This document shows, in pieces, positions 53,556-62,100 of a DNA stretch of 64,000 bases. How positions within the stretch are numbered: the first letter of the stretch is position 1; each line of letters begins with the position of its first letter. The translations under genes were made by a program, and so were the position numbers. This DNA is from SB11 sp943370295 (GTDB taxonomy: Bacteria > Bacteroidota > Bacteroidia > UBA8524): the NCBI GenBank assembly GCA_943370295.1, contig CALRQL020000001.1, positions 62,001 to 126,000 of the forward strand, in the 5' to 3' direction. Below the pieces are notes generated by a model. It did not search any database and had not been told where the DNA came from. It was given only the letters and a program-made list of their open reading frames with translations.

Positions 53556-54582
53556 GATAAAATTTGCCGTTTCGGGCTTTGGGCACATAGGCCGCCGCCA
53601 TGCCACCATCATTAATGAATATTCAGATTCTGAATTGGTTGCAGTGATTGATACCAACCCCAAGGCTAAAGAACACGAGTTGTTTCCCGCCGGAGTTCCC
53701 TTTTTCAACAGTATAGAAGAATTTTTTGCATCGGGCATAAAAACCGATGTAGTAAACGTAGCCACTCCTAATGGTTTCCATTGCCCGCATGCCATTATGG
53801 CTTTAGAAAATGGTTGCAATGTGGTGATTGAAAAGCCCATGGGCCTTAGCAAGGCAGATTGTGAAAACGTTATTTTTAAAGCACTTAATGTTTCAAAGCA
53901 AGTGTTTGTTGTGAAGCAAAACCGATACAGCCCCCCTAGCCAGTGGATGAAAAAAGTTGTTAGCGGCGGAACTATTGGCGAAGTGCTGATGGTGCAAGTA
54001 AATTGCTATTGGAACCGTGATGACCGTTACTACAAGGCAGGTGGATGGAAGGGCACACTTGATTTAGACGGGGGTACGCTATTTACGCAGTTTAGTCACT
54101 TTATAGATATTATGTATTGGGTGTTTGGTGATATTAAAAACATCAAAGCCATATTTAAAGATTTTAACCATGCTAACAGCACCGAGTTTGAGGATAGTGG
54201 TGTTGTAAACTTTGAATTTGTAAACGGAGGTATGGGCGCCATAAACTTTTCTACTTCAGTATGGGATAAAAACATGGAAAGCAGCATAACCGTGGTTGGC
54301 ACCAAGGGTAGCTTTAAGGTTGGCGGCCAGTATATGAATGAGATAGAGTATTGCCATATTGAAGACTATGTGATGCCCGAATTGCCACCTACCAATCCTC
54401 CTAACGATTATGGGCCTTTTAAGGGCAGTGCGGCAAATCACCATTATGTAATAGAAAACGTGGTGAAAACACTTAACGGGGAAGATACAATTACTGCAAA
54501 CGCTCTTGAAGGTCTTAAAGTGGTTGACATAATTGAGCGTATATATGAAAGCCGTGATTTAGCTAAACTAAAAAAGAAGTAG
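53542..54582 (+). CDS. Gfo/Idh/MocA family NAD(P)-dependent oxidoreductase
   Basis: 346 residues. N-terminal Rossmann motif VSGFGHIGRRHATI, VNVATPNGFHCPHAI, and the key EKPMGLSK with its catalytic Lys near 95. The C-terminal domain has WKGTLDLDGGTLFTQFSHFIDIMYW, where His is the second catalytic residue. In polysaccharide clusters WlbA/WbpB-like members oxidise UDP-N-acetylglucuronic acid at C3. The 4,5-pair aminotransferase of that pathway is not adjacent here, so its step is open. Confidence 0.85.
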   Translation: MTKAKIKFAVSGFGHIGRRHATIINEYSDSELVAVIDTNPKAKEHELFPAGVPFFNSIEEFFASGIKTDVVNVATPNGFHCPHAIMALENGCNVVIEKPMGLSKADCENVIFKALNVSKQVFVVKQNRYSPPSQWMKKVVSGGTIGEVLMVQVNCYWNRDDRYYKAGGWKGTLDLDGGTLFTQFSHFIDIMYWVFGDIKNIKAIFKDFNHANSTEFEDSGVVNFEFVNGGMGAINFSTSVWDKNMESSITVVGTKGSFKVGGQYMNEIEYCHIEDYVMPELPPTNPPNDYGPFKGSAANHHYVIENVVKTLNGEDTITANALEGLKVVDIIERIYESRDLAKLKKK

Positions 54583-54641
54583 TAATGGTTTCAGGCGCAA
54601 GGTTTTAAGTTTTATTTCCGGCCTTTAACTCATACACAACT

Positions 54642-55604
54642 ATGGATTACATAACCTACCCAGTATTGTTTGTTGTTTTAACCGTGTTAGAGCTATTGTA
54701 TTTTAGAATAGCGGATAGGTTTAATATTATAGATAAACCCAACGAACGCAGTTCACATACCAGCATCACCCTTAGGGGAGGGGGTGTTATTTTTGTTGTT
54801 CCCCCGCTTATCTATTGTATACTTAATGGTGGCGAGTACTTGTGGTTTGCTTTGGGGTTGCTGCTAATATCAACTATCAGTTTTGTTGATGATGTGAGAA
54901 GCCTTTCCGGAAAAATCCGTTTGGCTATTCACTTATTGGCAGTATCGCTAATGTTTTATGATTTAGGCATATTTTCAACACATTTAGCAGTAATAGTAAT
55001 CGCGTATATTTTAGTTATCGGTACCATAAATGCATATAACTTTATGGATGGTATTAACGGTATTACGGGAACTTACAGCTTGGTGTTTTTATTTGCCGTA
55101 TTGCTGGCCAACCAATACACCCCTTTTATACAAGACGAGTTTATTATATACTCTGCCATAGGAGCGTTGGTGTTTTTAATGTTTAACTTTCGTAAAAAGG
55201 CAAAATGCTTTGCAGGCGATGTGGGCAGTGTAGCAATGGCGTTTGTTGTGTTGTTTCTGCTTATAAAACTTATTTTAACTACTGAGGATTACAAATACGT
55301 ACTGTTTTTAGCGGTGTATGGAGTAGATAGTGTACTTACCATTGTACATCGTCTTATACTTAAACAAAACATATTCATAGCCCATCGTTTACACTTGTAC
55401 CAATACCTGACCAATCAACTTAAATGGCCGCATTTGGCGGTAAGTAGTTTGTATGCAGTCTTGCAAGCTCTTGTTTCGGTTTGGGTGGTTTTCTCGTCTT
55501 CAGTATCTATAACAAGCTTTGTACTGATGCTACTGGGATTAGGTGCAGTGTATGTAGTGGCAAAAAGATTAATCATTACAAACGTCATTAAGCCGATTTC
55601 TTAA
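54642..55604 (+). CDS. WecA/WbpL-like UDP-sugar:undecaprenyl-phosphate sugar-1-phosphotransferase
   Basis: 320 residues with about 10-11 membrane helices. DKPNERSSHTSITLRGGGVIF is the first cytoplasmic loop signature, ISFVDDVRSL carries the Asp pair, NAYNFMDGINGITG the central motif, and IAHRLHLYQYL the HxH-type loop. It should start the repeat unit by placing the first sugar phosphate on undecaprenyl phosphate. Together with the WbpV-like reductase the first sugar may be QuiNAc or FucNAc. Confidence 0.91.
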   Translation: MDYITYPVLFVVLTVLELLYFRIADRFNIIDKPNERSSHTSITLRGGGVIFVVPPLIYCILNGGEYLWFALGLLLISTISFVDDVRSLSGKIRLAIHLLAVSLMFYDLGIFSTHLAVIVIAYILVIGTINAYNFMDGINGITGTYSLVFLFAVLLANQYTPFIQDEFIIYSAIGALVFLMFNFRKKAKCFAGDVGSVAMAFVVLFLLIKLILTTEDYKYVLFLAVYGVDSVLTIVHRLILKQNIFIAHRLHLYQYLTNQLKWPHLAVSSLYAVLQALVSVWVVFSSSVSITSFVLMLLGLGAVYVVAKRLIITNVIKPIS

Positions 55605-56188
55605 TGCAGGATATCATAATTGTTGGTGCTGGCGGTTTCGGGCGTGAAGTGTTAGCGTTGCTGAAAAACTGCAATGCAATAACACCTGCTTGGAATGTTT
55701 TAGGCTTTGTTGACGACGGCAAAACGGCAGGAGAAATCGTTAACGGCTTTACTGTATTAGGTGGTGTAGAATACATTAACCAACTGCAAAAACCTGTGGC
55801 TGTTTGCATAGCAATATCATTACCCGAAGTACGGAAAGCCATTGCAGAGCAAATAACAAACCCCCATGTAACTTACCCCACACTTATTCATCCGTCAGTA
55901 ATAATTTCTGACGAAGAGTATGTAGAAATGGGAAAGGGTTGCGTGTTGTGCATTAATACAGTGCTTACAGTAAATATTAAGCTGGGTGATTTTGTAATAA
56001 TGAATGCAGGAGCAATTATTAATCACGATGCCGTAATAGGAAGTTATAGTACCATAATGCCCGGGGTAAATATATCAACCGGCGCACAAGTGGGCGAGGG
56101 GTGCTATATAGGCACCGGCAGCAAAATATCTAAACCCGAAGTCATAACCCCTTGGCAAAAACTGTCGGCGGGTACTATAATTGCATAA
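55604..56188 (+). CDS. PglD-like sugar O/N-acetyltransferase
   Basis: 194 residues. An N-terminal Rossmann-type sugar-binding part (IIIVGAGGFGREVLALL, VLGFVDDG) is followed by a left-handed beta helix of hexapeptide repeats (IMNAGAIINHDAVIGSYSTIMPGVNISTGAQVG), with His in INHDAVIG as catalytic base. It acetylates an amino-sugar nucleotide. No partner aminotransferase is adjacent, so the acceptor may come from elsewhere. Confidence 0.88.
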   Translation: MQDIIIVGAGGFGREVLALLKNCNAITPAWNVLGFVDDGKTAGEIVNGFTVLGGVEYINQLQKPVAVCIAISLPEVRKAIAEQITNPHVTYPTLIHPSVIISDEEYVEMGKGCVLCINTVLTVNIKLGDFVIMNAGAIINHDAVIGSYSTIMPGVNISTGAQVGEGCYIGTGSKISKPEVITPWQKLSAGTIIA

Positions 56189-56198
56189 ATATTACTTG

Positions 56199-57017
56199 GT
56201 GGCAAATTTTCAATTTTCTGTGTTGTTGCCTGTTTACCACGGGAATACCCCGCATGAGTTTACAGTGGCTCTCGATAGCATTCTTTCGCAAACTTTGCCT
56301 GCCACTGAAGTTGTAATCGTACGCGACGGCCCTGTTGAAGAAGGAATTTCTCTTCAACTTGAAACGCTGAAAAATACCCCAAATGTTAAAGTGGTTGAAT
56401 TGCCTCGGAATATGGGGTTAGGTACAGCTCTTAACGAAGGCTTGAAGCATTGCAGCTACGAGTGGGTAGCGCGTATGGATGCAGATGATAAGTCTCAACC
56501 CGACCGTTTTGAAGTAACCGTAAATTATATTATTGCCAATCCTGAACTTGATTTAGTGGGTTCATATTATGCGGAGCAACACCCAAAGGGAAAAGACTTT
56601 GTGCGCAAGGTGCCCCTAGATTTTGACGGTGTGCTTGCGTTTTCGGGTTATCGCAACCCCCATAGCCATCCAACGGTATTCTACAAAAAATCAGCCGTGC
56701 AAGATGCGGGCGGGTATGTGAACTTTTACTTTGCTGAAGATTGGTACCTGTGGTTGCGTATGTTTAAATCAGGCTCGCAATCGGGTAATATTCCCAAAGT
56801 GCTGGTATATGCCCAATCACAAAACTATAGCCGCAGGTTAGGATTAGCATCCGTGCGTAATGACTTTAAAGCAATCGGCGGGTTATGTAAGGAAGGATTA
56901 ATTACACACCAGCAATATTTGTTGGGTATATTCGTGCGGGCACTGGTGAAACTTTTGCCCGACGGATGGGCCGGTAAATTTTATAAAAACTATCTGCGAA
57001 GTGCAACAAACCATTAA
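56199..57017 (+). CDS. Glycosyltransferase family 2
   Basis: 272 residues from GTG at 56199; TTG codons at 56196 and 56181 are alternatives, the last overlapping the previous stop. GT-A motifs: FSVLLPVYHGNTPHEF, VVIVRDGPVEEG, WVARMDADDKSQPDRF with the DxD metal site, and AEDWYLWLRM with the catalytic ED pair. Last glycosyltransferase of the locus; the sugar added is unknown. It overlaps the exosortase gene by 17 bp. Confidence 0.88.
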   Translation: MANFQFSVLLPVYHGNTPHEFTVALDSILSQTLPATEVVIVRDGPVEEGISLQLETLKNTPNVKVVELPRNMGLGTALNEGLKHCSYEWVARMDADDKSQPDRFEVTVNYIIANPELDLVGSYYAEQHPKGKDFVRKVPLDFDGVLAFSGYRNPHSHPTVFYKKSAVQDAGGYVNFYFAEDWYLWLRMFKSGSQSGNIPKVLVYAQSQNYSRRLGLASVRNDFKAIGGLCKEGLITHQQYLLGIFVRALVKLLPDGWAGKFYKNYLRSATNH

Positions 57018-57594
57018 GGATTTTTACAACGAGTTTAAGCCTGCTATTTTATTCTTGGCAAGGTTGCTGGTGACGTACATAGTACTGAGCCAGATATACG
57101 GATTTTGGGTAAAGGGGTACGAAACCCAACCCGACCCGATTACAAAAGGGGTTGCAGGTCAGGTGGTGGGTGTTATGCGACTGTTTTATGATAACGTGAG
57201 TACTGAAATACTGGAAGGTGATAACAGTGTGCGCGTTTGGATTAATGGCAAACCCGCCGGTATTGCCGTTTATGAAGGCTGCAACGGAGTAGCAATATTT
57301 TACTTGTTCTTTGCCTTTTTAGTAGGCTTTTGGGGCGGTGCTAAACGCCTTGCTTGGTTTAGTGTACTTGGCATTGCCATTATACATCTGTTTAACTTGG
57401 GCAGGTTGTTACTGTTGGCCTATGTGGCACAAAACCATTCTCAACTTTTTCACTTTACCCATAAATACTTGTTTACACTCTCGATATATTTAATTGTGTT
57501 TGCTTTATGGATTTGGTGGATACGCATGATAAAACCTGAAACTAAAGCTGAAGAAAACCCTCAAGATACACCGCCGCAAAATGGAGTTGCTTAA
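57001..57594 (+). CDS. xrtF: Exosortase family protein XrtF
   Basis: 197 residues, GTG start, about five to six hydrophobic helices. The exosortase triad is present: Cys94 in YEGCNGVAIF, Arg135 in FNLGRLLLLA, and His154 in HFTHKYLF. Exosortases are membrane transpeptidase-like enzymes that cut and transfer proteins bearing a short C-terminal sorting tag; in Bacteroidota the XrtF form is accompanied by a small partner, encoded next here. It overlaps both neighbours, so it is tied to the polysaccharide transcript. Confidence 0.9.
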   Translation: MQQTIKDFYNEFKPAILFLARLLVTYIVLSQIYGFWVKGYETQPDPITKGVAGQVVGVMRLFYDNVSTEILEGDNSVRVWINGKPAGIAVYEGCNGVAIFYLFFAFLVGFWGGAKRLAWFSVLGIAIIHLFNLGRLLLLAYVAQNHSQLFHFTHKYLFTLSIYLIVFALWIWWIRMIKPETKAEENPQDTPPQNGVA

Positions 57595-58021
57595 CATAGG
57601 TTTCAAGCGGATTTTTTTAGCACTGTTGGCCCTTATAGGGCTTGCCTTGTTTTATGGCTTGCAAGAGTTTGACTTTGTAAGTTGGCAATTTCGCTTTAAC
57701 CAGAGTTTTGGCGGCGCAATGGAGCCTGGTACCGAAGTAAACTTTATCATTAGCCGCCTTGTCCGTTTTCTGGCAAACGATTTATTGTGCATCCTGCTTA
57801 TCTATGCGCTTTTTAACAACAGACGTTTCGTAATTTTCGGGTTCTACGTTCAGCTTTTTGGATTAGTAGTCCTGTTTCCTATCTATATTTATCTTACGCT
57901 TAATACAGCCTCAAGTGCTGAGTATTCGGCATTAGTCCCTTTGTACCGCTTGGTAATGAATCCAATTCTGATGGTACTGCTTATCCCCGCGTTCTATTTT
58001 CAGCAGAAACTAAAAAAGTAG
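57581..58021 (+). CDS. Exosortase F system-associated protein
   Basis: 146 residues with four hydrophobic helices. Recognised by size, hydropathy, the NFIISRLVRFLANDLLCI segment, and location directly downstream of XrtF with 14 bp overlap. The biochemical role of this partner family is not known. It ends the cluster of tightly overlapping genes. Confidence 0.82.
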   Translation: MELLNIGFKRIFLALLALIGLALFYGLQEFDFVSWQFRFNQSFGGAMEPGTEVNFIISRLVRFLANDLLCILLIYALFNNRRFVIFGFYVQLFGLVVLFPIYIYLTLNTASSAEYSALVPLYRLVMNPILMVLLIPAFYFQQKLKK

Positions 58022-58078
58022 TTTATTTCGCACATACTGAGTACCCAATAGGCCTGCAAGGTATATTTGTGCTTTGCC

Positions 58079-58918
58079 ATGAACTGGAAAACCAAAGCCG
58101 CTTTGCAGAAACTTATAAGCCGTTTGCCTGCGGCTGAAAGGATTAACTATTTTTTGCAAACCCTCATCACCCGCAACCTGCCTATGAGTGATGAAGTGTT
58201 TGGGCAAAAAATTAAAGCAGCTCAACAGCATTTAGAAGCTTTTAAAGGCCACCACGAAGACCTTGAAGAAGGTATTGTGTATGAATTTGGAGGGGGCTAC
58301 GATTTGGCAGTGCCGCTGTTATTGCACAAAGCAGGAATAAAGCAGCAATTGGTTACAGACATTAAACCGTTGTTGAAGCCGGCATTAGTGGCTGATGCAG
58401 CTATACGTGCAGGGTTATCAGGGGTAGTGGATTTGGCTGCCTTGGGTATTTCTTATAAAGCCCCTTTTGATGCACGTAAAACAAATCTTGAAACTGCCGG
58501 TGTTACTTACATACACTCCACAGATACGTTAGAGCACATACCTGCTGAAGATATACTATTGATTTTGCGGGAGTGCTACCGCATACTAAAACCCGGTGGT
58601 GTGATAAGCTGTGTAATTGATTTACAGGATCATTACGCTTATTTCGATGCAAACCTTTCGAGGTTTAACTTTTACTGCTATGGAGAAAACGAATGGCAAA
58701 AAAAATATAACAACGGTTTACAATACCAAAACCGACTTTTAGCGGATGATTATTACAAGCTTTTTGCCTTGGCAGGTTTTGCTCCTATACAAATTAAGTT
58801 AGAAAAAGGAGAAGAACAAGAGCTAAGAACAGTGAAGCTTACAGAGAGATTTGCTGGCAAACCGAAGGATGAATTATTGAATGTAAGGTGCCATATTATT
58901 TCTGAAAAACCCGATTAA
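58079..58918 (+). CDS. SAM-dependent methyltransferase family protein
   Basis: 279 residues from the ATG at 58079; a TTG four codons earlier is possible. Motif I-like EFGGGYDLAVPLLLHKAG (about 75-92), then TDIKPLLKPALVADAA, THIST-like IHSTDTLEHIPAEDILLILRECYRILKPGGVI and VIDLQDHYAYFD. Substrate unknown. A TATATTTG sequence just upstream could give it its own start of transcription, so it may not belong to the polysaccharide locus proper. Confidence 0.8.
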   Translation: MNWKTKAALQKLISRLPAAERINYFLQTLITRNLPMSDEVFGQKIKAAQQHLEAFKGHHEDLEEGIVYEFGGGYDLAVPLLLHKAGIKQQLVTDIKPLLKPALVADAAIRAGLSGVVDLAALGISYKAPFDARKTNLETAGVTYIHSTDTLEHIPAEDILLILRECYRILKPGGVISCVIDLQDHYAYFDANLSRFNFYCYGENEWQKKYNNGLQYQNRLLADDYYKLFALAGFAPIQIKLEKGEEQELRTVKLTERFAGKPKDELLNVRCHIISEKPD

Positions 58919-58929
58919 TAAATACCGTT

Positions 58930-58974
58930 ATAACACCTGTTATTTTTAAGCGAAAAAAACCCTTTTTCCCGCTT
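58930..58974 (+). terminator. Weak tandem terminator-like hairpins
   Basis: First ATAAC, loop ACCT, GTTAT followed by a T run (58930-58947); then AAGCG...CGCTT with inner A and T runs (58948-58974) and further T residues. Neither stem is strong, but both lie 12-50 bp after the last gene of the locus. Confidence 0.45.
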
Positions 58975-59074
58975 GTATTTTTCTCCAAACCTATCCGCTT
59001 GGGGTTTAGCGATTTGCAATTGTAAAAATTCACTTTAGCCCTCTGAACGCAACAATCTTTTAAAACTTATTGTC

Positions 59075-59082
59075 TATCTTTG
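59075..59082 (+). promoter_or_regulatory. Probable -7 box for the PKD-repeat protein
   Basis: TATCTTTG matches TAnnTTTG exactly, about 87 bp upstream of the ATG at 59170. No good -33 box at normal spacing. The 251 bp gap otherwise holds only the weak hairpins near 58930-58974. Confidence 0.55.
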
Positions 59083-59169
59083 TAAGGGCGATAAGTATTT
59101 ATTTTAAAACAATTTACGTAAAATTTAAAATGGCGTGTTAATTTGCCGCTATTTTAGGGTGGCCTTACT

Positions 59170-62100
59170 ATGCAAAACAGATTACTATCTACTTTCATAT
59201 TGTTGGCGTTTTTTGGCTTCGCAAAGTCCGTATTTGCGCAGTGTTCAGGAAACAGCGGCTTCTCTATGTCTACGCCTAATTGTGTAAATCAATCCATTTT
59301 GTTTATTGATACCGGCAGTGCTACCCCCGATAGTGTTTTGTGGGTGTTTGGTAACGATAATTCAACATACACTTCAGATACTGTTAACAAGAGTTTTGGT
59401 TCAGCTTTAACCGATACGGTGTGGCTGATTCGTTTTTTTAATAACCCATCGTTTTGTTCTGATACCGTTTTTCAGGTATTTACTATAACAAATGTTACGG
59501 CTTCCATTACCCCCTCAACAGTTCAGAATGTTTGTATTGGTGATTCAGTTGCCCTAACTGCTAATGCGGGGGTAGGATTAACCTACCAATGGGTGAAAGA
59601 CGGAACCGATAGTACGGGAGCCACAAATAATGTACTGTATGCAACTTCGCCGGGGACTTATAAAGTTTGGGTAACGCAGAACGGCTGTTCACGGCTTTCT
59701 GATTCGGTAGTTGTTACTTTCTATAATTACCCCAATGCAGATTTTACGTTTGCACCCGACACGGCTTGTTCAGGAACCTCGGTATCTTTTGCCAATTCAT
59801 CAACGGGTAGTTCGTTAAGTTATAACTGGACGTTTGGCAACGGACTTACTTCAACAGCAACCAACCCAACAACCACTTTTGACGTAACCGGAACTGCAGC
59901 CATTGTTTCTTTCAATGTGCGGCTGATAACTTCTACCCCAGGCAATTGCAGGGATACCATTACTAAAACGGTGTATGTGCGCCGCAGGCCTAATTCCGCT
60001 ATCGACGATTTTAATAACATACCCAAGTTTGTACAGTGCAACGTTTCGTCGTCTCCCTTTTCATTGCAAATTGATAACGTGTCGACTACCATGTCGACCA
60101 ATAATACGTATTCAATTAATTGGGGCGATGGTAACAGTCAAAACTTCGGGTCGTCGTTTGATACGATAACGCACGTATACGCGACATCGGGAGCGTTTAC
60201 AATGACGGTTATCACCACAGATGCCGCAGGGTGTGCCGATACAAGTACCTATACTGTATTTAATGGTGGTAACCCCGGTGTAAGTATCGGTAACTCAGGT
60301 AGTACCTCAGGTTGCCGCCCCTACGGCCTTACCTTTACCATCGATACCAGCAAAGCAACCGGTATTGGAAACAATGCTCCCGGTTCTATATATACGCTGA
60401 CATTTAATGATGGTACGGCACCCATGGTGTTTACGCATCCGCCCCCACCCAGTGTAAGTAAAACCTTTTTAACCCCCTCGTGCGGAACAGCCACTCCCGG
60501 TTTTCCCAATGCTTTTCAGGCAGAAATGTCGGTTACCAATCCTTGCGGTACCAACAGTGCTACTATCAGGCCTATTTATATCTCAACCAAACCCGAAGCC
60601 GAAATTGATTTTGACCCTGATGATGATACGGCTTGTTTGAATGATTTGGTTACGATTGAGGACGTATCGGATACAGGTAGTGTGTCATCAAACAGCGGGT
60701 GTAACCAAACCCCACGCCGTTTGTGGAATATTTATCCTGCAACGGGTTGGACGCTGAACTCGGGTTATTTCGGTAACCACGGTAACTGGAACAACAACCC
60801 TGCTAACTGGGGTAGCCAAGTTTTACAAGTAGATTTTACAGATACAGGAACTTTTGTAATAGAGCTGATAGTGGGTAACATAGCCCAAGCGGGGCTTAGT
60901 GTGTGCGGGGATGATACAATACGCAGGATTTTGCGAATAATGAGGCCGCCGTTGGCAAACTTTACACTGAACATAAACCCCACCAGCGGTTGTGCAAATA
61001 GTGTAATTACTACCAATAATACATCAACAGGTGATAACCTCACTTACCAATGGATAATTAATCCTAATAGCGGTTATACTGTAACATCAGGCAGCCTAAC
61101 TTCTCCAACCCCTACTTTTCAGTTTAATACTGCGGGCACTTATTATGTGACGCTGATTGGCAGCAACCGATGCGACCAAGATACCGTAGTTGATACCTTG
61201 GTGATAAGGGATGTACCCGATGTTACACTACCCGGTGCGGTTGCATTTTGCGGGCCTGATACGGTGGCATTTGATACGCTGGCATCCAACCTGCTGCACA
61301 GGGTAATTTACAACGAGAATTTTGGTGACAGTATTACTTACCAATGGACGGTAACGGGGGGGAGCTACACTTATGTGTCAGGGGATTCTACCTCGTATAA
61401 TCCGTCAATCTATCTCTCAACACCGGGAACATATACCATAAAGGTAAAGATAACAAACGAGTGTGGCAGCGATTCGACCATGCAAACCATAACGGTGAGG
61501 CCACTGCCTGACGCGAACTTTACCATTAATGACAGTGCCCAGTGTTTAGTGGGGCATAGTTTTGCGTTTACCGATGCCTCAACCATTAGCAGCGGAACCA
61601 TTACTACCTATACATGGACGTTTGGCGACGGTACGGGTTCATCAGCCCAAAACCCTACTAAAAGCTACTCAACTGCCGATACATTTAATGTACAGTTGTT
61701 AGTTGCCAGTGCTTTTGGTTGTGTTGATTCTATTACCAAGCAAGTAATTACATTCCCGCAGCCAACGCCTTTATTTACTATTAATGATAGCGACCAATGC
61801 TTAAACGGTAACAGTTTTGTATTTACCAATACTTCTACCATAGCCAGCGGCAGCAATACTTATCACTGGCGTTTTACTGAAAGGGCAGGAGATACTTCGA
61901 TACTTGCTAACCCAACCTTTGGGTACGATACCACGGGTGTGTTTGCGGTGAAGCTGGTGGTAACGTCAGACAATGGTTGCAGGGATTCGGTTACCCGCAA
62001 TGTGTACATTCGTCCTGCTCCCGAACCTGATTTTACTATTAACGACAGTATGCAGTGTTTAAACGGAAACAGTGTTACGTTTACCAACACATCAAGCATA

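Noticed and set aside
58062..58069. TATATTTG promoter for the methyltransferase at 58079
   Set aside because: It matches the -7 consensus but overlaps the possible TTG start and would leave almost no leader before the ATG; no -33 box is present. Too doubtful to list as a feature.
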